Shown here: positions 8,799-14,413 of the stretch, one piece after another
Numbering within the stretch: the first letter of the stretch is position 1
How the letters are laid out: each line of letters begins with the position of its first letter
Assembly (NCBI RefSeq): GCF_024708915.1
Contig: NZ_JANJXQ010000136.1
Location: 1-21,473, forward strand
Origin: Thiobacillus sp.
GTDB lineage: Bacteria; Pseudomonadota; Gammaproteobacteria; Burkholderiales; Thiobacillaceae
Direction of reading: 5' to 3'
Length of the DNA: 21,473 bases
Translations under genes and position numbers: made by a program
Notes under the pieces: generated by a model
What the model was told of the DNA's origin: nothing
The model's input: the letters and a program-made list of their open reading frames with translations, nothing else
The model's database searches: none

Positions 8799-9092
8799 CT
8801 AACCGTTCCGGTTTTTCACTTTCACCAGATCCATTTTGCATATCGGACATTTGCCTGGCCCATGCTTGTGCACCTCGGCGTGCATCGGGCAGGTCCAGCC
8901 TTTCCCGGAATTTTTTGCCGACAGGGCGTCCAGCGGGCCATTGGCGGCAACGCGGGCACTGCGGGTGATGGCGCTGTCCGCTGCGTGCGGGACAGCGGGT
9001 TGCGCAGCGGATGCAAGGCCGACGCCCCCGGCATGCAATAAGAGGAACGTCAAAATGCCCGTAAACATTTTGAATGTGCGTTTGCAATTCAT
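8799..9092 (-). CDS. small periplasmic heavy-metal-binding-domain protein
   Basis: The protein has 97 residues. Residues 1-30 form a signal peptide (hydrophobic FTGILTFLLLHAGGVGLASA). After a 35-residue linker, the C-terminus carries a heavy-metal-binding domain with WTCPMH (67-71) and CPICKMDL (82-89). This is the same Cys/His/Met motif as at the N-terminus of the neighbouring CusB. ATG 9092 is preferred because it puts the signal peptide at the start; an in-frame ATG at 9128 is upstream. Its position directly before cusBA, with no cusF seen, suggests a periplasmic Cu(I) carrier that feeds the pump or buffers copper for the copper enzymes upstream. That role is inference. It is separated from nirK by a 116-base gap containing two strong hairpins. 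Confidence 0.82.
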   Translation of the reverse strand: MNCKRTFKMFTGILTFLLLHAGGVGLASAAQPAVPHAADSAITRSARVAANGPLDALSAKNSGKGWTCPMHAEVHKHGPGKCPICKMDLVKVKNRNG

Positions 9093-9108
9093 TTCGTGAT
9101 CCCTGCCA

Positions 9109-9137
9109 GGCTGGCCGTGCGATTGCACGGACCAGCC
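9109..9137 (-). other. strong hairpin in the nirK/metal-binding-protein gap
   Basis: GGCTGG plus CCGTGC (9109-9120) pairs with GCACGG, one bulged A, then CCAGCC (9125-9137), closing a GATT loop. It lies just upstream of the metal-binding protein start. There is no T-run on the minus strand, so mRNA stabilisation or processing is more likely than termination. Confidence 0.45.
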
Positions 9138-9171
9138 AATGTTGAGAAGGCCGCATGGCCTGAAGACGGGG

Positions 9172-9198
9172 CAGGAGGAAACGGCTTCCTTCCTCCTG
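9172..9198 (-). terminator. hairpin just downstream of nirK
   Basis: CAGGAGGAA (9172-9180) pairs with TTCCTCCTG (9190-9198) across a 9-base loop, 10 bases after the nirK stop on the minus strand. It is followed by CCCCGTCTT and not a T-run. It may cause partial termination or protect the 3' end, giving different mRNA levels for ncgABC-nirK and cusBA. Confidence 0.4.
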
Positions 9199-9208
9199 GC
9201 AGCCCGGC

Positions 9209-10144
9209 TTATCGTACGAGGATCTGCTCGCCGCGGCCCATCTTCGGGTCGGCCTCGTTGCTGAACATCAGCACCGCGATCGCGCCGGTCAGCGCAGCTT
9301 TCAGCGAATGCGTGACGATCGCGTTGGCGCCCTCGACCGGCGAAATCAAATCGAAGGTGGCAGCGTCGCCCGGGCCGACGGTGAAGCTTTGCAGGCCGTG
9401 CTGGACGTTCTTGGGATTGCCGCTCGCATAGACCTTGTCCCAGATGCCTGCGATGGGGTGGAAGGAAGAGAACTCGTTGGGGCCGGCGTTCACGAAGTAG
9501 ATGCGCACACGCTCGCCGGGCTTGGCCTGCAGCCAGCGGGTCGCGGCCGGGTCATGCACCGGGTCGTATTTGAAGATGCCGCCGTTGAACATGACGTTGC
9601 TCCACTTGTTCTGCATCATCTCTTCCTTGGCATCCGGGTTCGGGTAGAGCTCGGATTGAATCAGCACGTACTCGCGATCCGCCTTCGGCATGGCACTGGC
9701 GTCTTTCGGGTCGACGATGATGGTGCCGAACATGCCCCGTGCAATGTGCTGAATCATCGGATCGGAGCCGCAATGGTAGAAAAACACACCCGGGTAATTC
9801 GCTGTGAAGGTGAACTTCTTTTCCTCACCCGGCTTGATGGAACCGAAATCCGTGACCACGTCCAGGCTGGCCGCATGGAAGTCCATGGAATGCGAATTCT
9901 TGCTGGCCTTGTCGTTGATCAGCGTGAACTCCACGGTGTCGCCCTCGGTGACGCGCACCAGCGGGCCGGGCACCTTGCCGTCAAACGTCCAGCTGCGATA
10001 CATCGTCCCTTTGTTGTCGATCGGCAAATCCACTTCCTGCGCATGCAGCGTGATTTTTACCGTTTTCGCTTCGGCCTGGAACGACAGCATCGACATTGCC
10101 ATCAAGCCAGCCAGAGCAATCCCCAGCATCCTGTTTTGTTTCAT
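9209..10144 (-). CDS. nirK: copper-containing nitrite reductase (NO-forming)
   Basis: NirK is a periplasmic enzyme that reduces nitrite to nitric oxide. The protein is 311 residues with a signal peptide (1 to about 26, ending SFQAEA). All copper ligands are visible. Type 1 has H85, C125, H133 and M138 (HSMDFH; YHCGSDPMIQH; ARGM). Type 2 has H90, H124 and H279 (AIVTHSLKAALTGA). The catalytic Asp is D88 and the catalytic His is H229 (SSFHPIAG). It is therefore expected to be active. The short length and the YHCGSDPMIQHIARGM loop resemble the Nitrosomonas-type enzyme rather than the Alcaligenes/Achromobacter type. AAGGAG lies 8 bases upstream of the ATG. It is the fourth gene of the ncgABC-nirK cluster, 15 bases after ncgC. 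The cytochromes and multicopper oxidase upstream are likely redox partners, which is inference from the Nitrosomonas cluster. Confidence 0.95.
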   Translation of the reverse strand: MKQNRMLGIALAGLMAMSMLSFQAEAKTVKITLHAQEVDLPIDNKGTMYRSWTFDGKVPGPLVRVTEGDTVEFTLINDKASKNSHSMDFHAASLDVVTDFGSIKPGEEKKFTFTANYPGVFFYHCGSDPMIQHIARGMFGTIIVDPKDASAMPKADREYVLIQSELYPNPDAKEEMMQNKWSNVMFNGGIFKYDPVHDPAATRWLQAKPGERVRIYFVNAGPNEFSSFHPIAGIWDKVYASGNPKNVQHGLQSFTVGPGDAATFDLISPVEGANAIVTHSLKAALTGAIAVLMFSNEADPKMGRGEQILVR

Positions 10145-10159
10145 TTTTAAAGCTCCTTG

Positions 10160-10555
10160 TTATTTACCTGAACCGCAGTTGCACACATGGCGCAGATACG
10201 CCGCCATTTCCCTGATTTCCGTATCGTTCAGCACATTGCCCCAGGCGGGCATGAGCACCGACTTGTTCACCGCCAGGCCGCCTTCCTTGATGACCTTGAG
10301 GATTTCGTTTTCCGGGATGTCGCCCATGGTCTTGGCATCGGTGTGGTCGCGCGGCTGGACCGACATGTCGCGGCTGTTGATGCCGCGGCCATTGCGGTTG
10401 ATGCCGTGGCACTGGACGCAATAGGTGTCGTAGTTGCGCACAGCCTTGGCGTACTGCCCGTTCGCGTCAGCGGCATGGGCCGGCAGCATGAAACAGGAAG
10501 CCAGGATGAATCCCGCCAGGGAAAATGTGGAAGCGAGTTGCCTGCTATTCATCAT
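10160..10555 (-). CDS. ncgC: monohaem cytochrome c of the nirK cluster
   Basis: This 131-residue protein has a signal peptide (to about residue 29, PAHA) and one c-type haem site, C46-V-Q-C49-H50. The likely axial methionine is M102 in LMPAWGNVLND, a typical class I cytochrome c arrangement. The C-terminus ends HVCNCGSGK, with two extra cysteines (C124, C126) that are unusual for a small cytochrome. Start ATG 10555 overlaps the ncgB stop (ATGATGA), with GGAGG 7 bases upstream; the second ATG at 10552 is an alternative. The overlap indicates translational coupling to ncgB. By analogy with Nitrosomonas europaea it probably passes electrons to NirK in the periplasm. The symbol rests on gene order and protein type, not on a computed alignment. 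Confidence 0.88.
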   Translation of the reverse strand: MMNSRQLASTFSLAGFILASCFMLPAHAADANGQYAKAVRNYDTYCVQCHGINRNGRGINSRDMSVQPRDHTDAKTMGDIPENEILKVIKEGGLAVNKSVLMPAWGNVLNDTEIREMAAYLRHVCNCGSGK

Positions 10556-11250
10556 TGTTTGGCCTCCGTTGCGCCGAGTTGAAGGATGTAGCCCGTCAGC
10601 CGCTGCAGATCGGGTTCGGCAAGATTGAGCGTGGGCATCCAGATGTGCGGATCGAACAGCTGCGGGTCCTTGATATAGCTGTAGATGTAATCCCCCTGCA
10701 GGCGCTCGCCAGCGGTATGGAGCTCGGGGCCGGACGAGCCGCCAAAGCCGGGTTTGGCCATATGGCACGCACCGCAGCCACGGAGCTTGCCAAAGAACAT
10801 GCCCCCCATCGCCATGCTGACTTTCTCGCCCTTGAATGCCCCTTTACTCACCAGTCCGGCCGGGGCGACAAGCGTCATGAGCGCTGCGGCAGCCGCTTCG
10901 GCGTCCGCCTGGGACAGCTTGGGATGCGGTGTCAAGCCCGACTCGTCCACCACGTCTTCCTTGTCGCTGCCTTTCACATGGCGGGTGTAAAACTCCCCGG
11001 CCGGGCGGATACGCACCGGGTTTTGCAGCCATTTTTCCAGCCAGGGCTTGTTGAACTTGCTGCCCGCGTAATAGAGGTCCGGTCCCTTCCGTTCCCACAA
11101 GCGGTCGAGGCTGGCGTTTTCCGGTTTTACGATGGCATGGCAGCTGATGCATTGCGACTTCAGGAGGCCGGCGCCGTTGCCGTCAGCGGCAAGTGCCGGG
11201 CCGGCGATCAGTCCCAACCCCAATGCCGCCAGGATGTGTCGATTCATCAT
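10552..11250 (-). CDS. ncgB: dihaem cytochrome c of the nirK cluster
   Basis: The protein has 232 residues. A signal peptide (1-21, GLIAGPALA) is followed by two cytochrome c domains with C34-I-S-C37-H38 and C159-G-A-C162-H163. Candidate axial methionines include M202 in the segment IWMPTLNLAEPDLQ near the C-terminus. It is a periplasmic electron carrier. AAGGA lies just before tandem ATG codons (11250 and 11247). It follows ncgA by 12 bases and overlaps ncgC, so the three are in one transcription unit. In Nitrosomonas europaea the matching gene stands between a multicopper oxidase and a second cytochrome upstream of nirK, the same order as here. Its exact partner is unknown. Confidence 0.88.
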   Translation of the reverse strand: MMNRHILAALGLGLIAGPALAADGNGAGLLKSQCISCHAIVKPENASLDRLWERKGPDLYYAGSKFNKPWLEKWLQNPVRIRPAGEFYTRHVKGSDKEDVVDESGLTPHPKLSQADAEAAAAALMTLVAPAGLVSKGAFKGEKVSMAMGGMFFGKLRGCGACHMAKPGFGGSSGPELHTAGERLQGDYIYSYIKDPQLFDPHIWMPTLNLAEPDLQRLTGYILQLGATEAKQ

Positions 11251-11262
11251 TGATCCTTTCGC

Positions 11263-12318
11263 TTATTGAATGGCCTGTCCCTTGAACACGGCTGCGTCGT
11301 GCATGCCGTAGGGCTTTTTCAGTGATTCCTCATAGTAGAAATCAGGGACGAACTGCTTGCCTTTCCAGGCGTAGAGCGGGTCGTTGTGGTTGATTTCGTT
11401 GTATTCGATGACCGTCATCACGCCGCCCATCGGCTTGGTGCCATTGACGGTATGGACATCCACGTGGTCGTGAATCGCCCAGCGCCCGGGGTTGTCCATG
11501 GTGAGAATGAGGTCGTAGCGCTCGCCGGGCCCGACCATGATGGTGTCGGCATCGTAGGGATAGGGCAGCGCGTGGCCGTCCTTGAACGCCACCTTGAAGA
11601 CATGGCCGTGGATATGGATGGCGTGGGTCAGTTCGCCCGCGCCGATCAGGCGGATACGAATCACGTCGCCCCGGCTCACGCGCAGCGGCTGGGTATCGGG
11701 GAAGGCCTTGCCGTTGATGGTGAAGTAGTTGAACACATCCCCCGGCACCCCGCCTTCCCCCGGCTTGGACGCCCATTTGGTGTCCCAGCCCGATAGCATC
11801 ATGATGAAATCCTTGGTGACTTTCTTCTCGATCGGCTTGGGGTTTTTCGGGACCACGATGAAGGGGCCCCACATGCCGCGCATCGACACGTGTTCGTTGA
11901 CGTTGACGTGGCAGTGGTACCACATGGTGCCGGAAGGCTCGGCCACGAACTTGTAGGTGAAGCTGTCGCCGGGCTTGATCGCCACCTGCGTGACGTCCGG
12001 CACCCCGTCTTGCTGCCAGGTGCCGCGTTGCAGCAATCCATGCCAATGGATCGTGTGCGGCAGGGTAGTGAGATTGTTGACGTTGACCGTGACCTCGTCG
12101 CCTTCCTTGACGTGAATCAGCGGCGCCGGAACCTGGCCATTGAATGCAAACGTGTGGAATGCCTGCTTGTCCACCAGCATGATTCTGGTGTCTTCGATCG
12201 TCATCTCGAACGTCCGCTTTTCCGCCCAGCTGGCCGTAGACACTGTCAGCAGGACAAGGACGAAAGCCATGCTTTTCAAATGGGACGCAACGGTGAATGC
12301 AATGGTTTTTGGGGGCAT
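11263..12318 (-). CDS. ncgA: two-domain multicopper oxidase (type C), first gene of the nirK cluster
   Basis: This is a periplasmic blue copper oxidase of 351 residues with a signal peptide (to about residue 32, STASWA). Domain 1 has H88-T-I-H91-W-H93-G and W-Y-H135-C136-H137 with H143 and M149, giving a complete type 1 site plus type 2/3 ligands. Domain 2 has H232-A-I-H235-I-H237-G but reads H283-D-H285-xxx-H289 where a type 1 domain would have HCH. Type 1 copper is therefore predicted only in domain 1, the type C arrangement known from Nitrosomonas europaea. Start 12318 is chosen because AGAAGG lies 8 bases upstream; an ATG at 12354 lacks a ribosome site. A sigma-54 promoter lies about 60-75 bases upstream. 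Its substrate is not established; oxidation of a reduced nitrogen, NO or metal species is possible. Confidence 0.9.
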   Translation of the reverse strand: MPPKTIAFTVASHLKSMAFVLVLLTVSTASWAEKRTFEMTIEDTRIMLVDKQAFHTFAFNGQVPAPLIHVKEGDEVTVNVNNLTTLPHTIHWHGLLQRGTWQQDGVPDVTQVAIKPGDSFTYKFVAEPSGTMWYHCHVNVNEHVSMRGMWGPFIVVPKNPKPIEKKVTKDFIMMLSGWDTKWASKPGEGGVPGDVFNYFTINGKAFPDTQPLRVSRGDVIRIRLIGAGELTHAIHIHGHVFKVAFKDGHALPYPYDADTIMVGPGERYDLILTMDNPGRWAIHDHVDVHTVNGTKPMGGVMTVIEYNEINHNDPLYAWKGKQFVPDFYYEESLKKPYGMHDAAVFKGQAIQ

Positions 12319-12390
12319 ATGCGTTACCTTCTCAAGCGGTCGGGTGTTTTTCATGGGATTGAATCGATCAGTTCACTCGAACATCTTTAA

Positions 12391-12405
12391 GCCATATCCG
12401 TGCCA
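12391..12405 (-). promoter_or_regulatory. sigma-54 (-24/-12) promoter for ncgABC-nirK
   Basis: Read on the minus strand, the site is TGGCACG, GATA, TGGC, then T. The -24 element matches the consensus TGGCACG exactly. The -12 element has the essential GC with one mismatch to TTGC, and GG and GC are separated by the required 10 bases. Transcription should start near 12379, leaving a leader of about 60 bases to the preferred ncgA start. Confidence 0.8.
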
Positions 12406-12412
12406 TATTTGT

Positions 12413-12425
12413 AATCAATTGATTG
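12413..12425 (+). promoter_or_regulatory. IHF binding site between promoter and upstream activator sites
   Basis: AATCAA, TTGA, TTG is a perfect match to the IHF consensus WATCAA-N4-TTR, followed by an A/T-rich tract (TTAATAAAAATAT). The core AATCAATTGATT is a perfect palindrome, so the opposite strand matches as well. A site here is the classical position for DNA bending between a sigma-54 promoter and its activator. Confidence 0.65.
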
Positions 12426-12467
12426 TTAATAAAAATATGTTCTTTTGCTCGAGGCACCAGGCGTATT

Positions 12468-12534
12468 TTGTTAACAATGAACATGATTGTGAACGTTCAC
12501 TAATAACGGTTTGTTGTTAACAATAAACGTTTCC
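12468..12534. promoter_or_regulatory. cluster of dyad motifs, probable upstream activator sites
   Basis: TTGTTAACAA occurs twice (12468-12477 and 12514-12523), each followed by AATRAAC. Between them is a perfect palindrome GTGAACGTTCAC (12489-12500). The second copy continues into AATAAACGTT and CC, matching 18 of 21 bases with 2649-2669 upstream of the sigma-54 regulator. The cluster lies about 90-155 bases upstream of the predicted ncgA transcription start, the usual distance for enhancer sites. Confidence 0.65.
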
Positions 12535-12540
12535 GCCAAG

Positions 12541-12713
12541 GTGTTATCGGGAAGCCAAAGCTCGATAAGCGCCCCGCGGAGCAAGCGAGCGGACCGTGCA
12601 ATCCGGCGGGAAGCGGATTGTTGGCGGATACCGGACCGCGCACAGAGCGTCGGCCCGCACGTGGCGCGAACTTTGTCGTGTGCAGGTCTATGAAGGTTGT
12701 GGACGTGAAAACG
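12541..12713. other. unassigned part of the ncgA-tRNA gap
   Basis: This GC-rich stretch has no convincing ORF (a 60-codon frame here has no ribosome site or recognisable protein). It contains a 7-bp hairpin, CAATCCG (12599-12605) with CGGATTG (12614-12620). It ends at the terminator-like hairpin at 12714-12737, so an untranslated RNA is possible but unproven. Confidence 0.35.
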
Positions 12714-12737
12714 AAAAAGCTCCGCTGCGGGCTTTTT
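12714..12737. terminator. bidirectional intrinsic terminator
   Basis: AAAAAGC (12714-12720) pairs with GCTTTTT (12731-12737) around an inner CCG/CGG stem. The T-run is within the stem on both strands. It could end a plus-strand transcript from the unassigned region or act as a backup terminator for minus-strand tRNA transcription. Confidence 0.65.
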
Positions 12738-12828
12738 GAATGGGCGTGTCCGAAGAAATGAATCAGGACATCAGGAATTCGGTTCGCGTCTCCGGTGCCA
12801 TGGATTCACTCCCACGTCCGGAATGCAA

Positions 12829-12859
12829 AAAGGCCGGCTCCTTGATGGAACCGGCCTTT
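12829..12859 (-). terminator. intrinsic terminator downstream of tRNA-Arg
   Basis: AAAGGCCGG (12829-12837) pairs with CCGGCCTTT (12851-12859), extended by an inner TCC/GGA pair. On the minus strand the hairpin ends in a run of five T. It begins 9 bases after the tRNA-Arg CCA end, so it should terminate the tRNA transcript. Confidence 0.85.
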
Positions 12860-12867
12860 CTGGTATG

Positions 12868-12944
12868 TGGTGCGCCCGAAGAGATTCGAACTCCTGACCC
12901 CTTGGTTCGTAGCCAAGTACTCTATCCAGCTGAGCTACGGGCGC
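12868..12944 (-). tRNA. tRNA-Arg (anticodon ACG)
   Basis: A 77-base cloverleaf on the minus strand. The acceptor GCGCCCG pairs with CGGGCGC, the D arm contains GCTCAGCTGGATAGAGT, and the anticodon stem CTTGG/CCAAG encloses loop CTACGAA (anticodon ACG). The T arm has GTTCGAATC, and CCA is encoded at the 3' end (12868-12870). It reads CGN arginine codons after A34 deamination. It lies between tRNA-Ser and a strong terminator. Confidence 0.97.
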
Positions 12945-13008
12945 TTTGAAGGTTGCGCATTATACGCAGTTTTTGCGTCGATGGCAGATACAACGACTCA
13001 TAATTATT

Positions 13009-13102
13009 TGGCGGAGACGGAGGGATTCGAACCCTCGATGCAGGTTTAAGCCCGCATGCTCCCTTAGCAGGGGAGTACCTTCAACCACTCGGCCACGTCT
13101 CC
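13009..13102 (-). tRNA. tRNA-Ser (anticodon GCT)
   Basis: A 94-base class II tRNA on the minus strand. The acceptor GGAGACG pairs with CGTCTCC, the D arm contains TGGCCGAGTGGTT, and the anticodon stem CTCCC/GGGAG encloses loop CTGCTAA (anticodon GCT, for AGC/AGU). It has a long variable arm, T arm GTTCGAATC, discriminator G and encoded CCA (13009-13011). It begins 43 bases after the lysC stop and may be co-transcribed with it and with tRNA-Arg. Confidence 0.97.
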
Positions 13103-13145
13103 GAACCGCCGCGCATTGTAGCGGAATGCGCGGACGAACGCCACC

Positions 13146-14375
13146 TCAGGCTGTGGCTTTGTCCAGCTCGAACGCCTGATGCAGCGCGCGCACGGCGAGT
13201 TCCATGTATTTGTCTTCGACCACGACCGAGATTTTGATCTCGGACGTGGAGATCATCTGCAGGTTGATGTTTTCGACCGACAGGGTCTCGAACATCTTGC
13301 GGGCGATGCCGACGTGCGAGCGCATGCCGACGCCGACGATGGAGATTTTGGCGATTTTGTCGTCGCCGGTGACCTCGCGTGCGCCGATGCCGGCCGCGGT
13401 TACCTTGACGATGTCCATCGCCTTGGCGAAGTCGTTGCGGTGCACGGTGAAGGTGAAGTCGGTGGTATTGGTGTGCCCCACGTTCTGCACGATCATGTCG
13501 ACGTCGATGTTGGCATCGGCCACCGGGCCGAGAATCTGGTAGGCGATGCCGGGGTGGTCGGGCACGCCGACCACGGTGATCTTGGCTTCGTCGCGGTTGA
13601 ATGCAATGCCGGAGATGATGGCCTGTTCCATGTTGTCGTCTTCCTCGAAGGTGATGAGCGTGCCGTCGCCTTCGTCCTGAAAGCTGGACAGCACCCGGAG
13701 TTTTACTTTGTATTTGCCGGCAAACTCGACCGAGCGGATCTGCAGCACCTTGGAGCCGAGGCTCGCCATTTCGAGCATTTCCTCGAAGGTGATGGTCTTC
13801 AGCCGGCGCGCCTCGGGCACGATGCGCGGATCGGTGGTGTAGACGCCGTCGACGTCGGTGTAGATCTGGCATTCGTCAGCCTTGAGCGCGGCTGCCAGCG
13901 CCACGCCGGTGGTGTCGGAACCGCCGCGCCCCAGCGTGGTGACGTTGCCCTGTTCGTCGACCCCCTGGAAGCCGGCGACCACGACCACGTGGCCGGAATC
14001 CAGGTCGGCGCGCATCCTGGATTCGTCGATCGACAGAATGCGCGCCTTGGTGAAGGCGTTGTCGGTGAGGATGCGCACCTGCGCGCCGGTGTAGCTTTTC
14101 GCTTTCAGGCCCAGGTCTTTCAGCGCCATCGCCAGCAGGGCGATGGTGACCTGCTCGCCGGTGGATACCATCGCGTCCAGCTCGCGCGGGTCGGGGGTGG
14201 ACTGAATCTGTTTGGCCAGCGCAATCAGCCGGTTGGTCTCCCCCGACATGGCCGAGAGCACCACCACCACCTGATGGCCGAGCATCTTGAATTTGGCCAC
14301 GCGTTCGGCTACTGCGCGGATACGTTCGACGTTGGCGACCGAGCTGCCGCCGTATTTTTGTACGATGAGTGCCAT
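13146..14375 (-). CDS. lysC: aspartate kinase
   Basis: This cytoplasmic enzyme phosphorylates L-aspartate, the first step to lysine, threonine, methionine and diaminopimelate. It has 409 residues. The kinase domain starts with KYGGSSV (7-13) and includes GRGGSDTTGVALAAALKADECQIYTDVDGVYTTDPR. Two ACT domains occupy roughly residues 265-409 (VVGVPDHPGIAYQILGPVAD; ISIVGVGMRSHVGIARKMFETL), the usual site of lysine and threonine feedback. Length and architecture match the alpha-subunit type. The internal Met of MEQAIISGIAFNRDEAK is where a separate beta subunit begins in some bacteria, but I see no direct evidence of that here. The only start is ATG 14375, which has a weak ribosome site. It is followed by tRNA-Ser on the same strand. 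Confidence 0.97.
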   Translation of the reverse strand: MALIVQKYGGSSVANVERIRAVAERVAKFKMLGHQVVVVLSAMSGETNRLIALAKQIQSTPDPRELDAMVSTGEQVTIALLAMALKDLGLKAKSYTGAQVRILTDNAFTKARILSIDESRMRADLDSGHVVVVAGFQGVDEQGNVTTLGRGGSDTTGVALAAALKADECQIYTDVDGVYTTDPRIVPEARRLKTITFEEMLEMASLGSKVLQIRSVEFAGKYKVKLRVLSSFQDEGDGTLITFEEDDNMEQAIISGIAFNRDEAKITVVGVPDHPGIAYQILGPVADANIDVDMIVQNVGHTNTTDFTFTVHRNDFAKAMDIVKVTAAGIGAREVTGDDKIAKISIVGVGMRSHVGIARKMFETLSVENINLQMISTSEIKISVVVEDKYMELAVRALHQAFELDKATA

Positions 14376-14413
14376 GTTTTTCGAGAATGAGTTAAGCGCG
14401 TGAGTTTAATGGA

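Noticed and set aside
12413..12424. AATCAATTGATT as an FNR/DNR box
   Set aside because: An FNR-type site is TTGAT-N4-ATCAA. Here the halves are in the reverse order and abut. The sequence fits the IHF consensus instead.
12319..12540. NsrR operator upstream of ncgA, as reported for the Nitrosomonas cluster
   Set aside because: I found no sequence resembling the known NsrR box (two AAGATGY-like halves or an ATGTATTT-type palindrome). The dyads here have different cores (GTTAAC and AACGTT).
12511..12693. A 60-codon plus-strand frame in the ncgA-tRNA gap
   Set aside because: It has no ribosome site, overlaps the predicted enhancer motifs, and the protein has no recognisable feature.
12867..13179. 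Plus-strand open frames of 60-77 codons across 12740-13179
   Set aside because: They run through the two minus-strand tRNA genes; the translated sequence is read from tRNA DNA and is a known annotation artefact.
13179..14390. A 403-codon plus-strand frame opposite lysC, and similar long frames opposite prfC, rlmD and the DUF4139 gene
   Set aside because: These have shadow composition and no ribosome sites, while the opposite strand encodes recognised full-length proteins.
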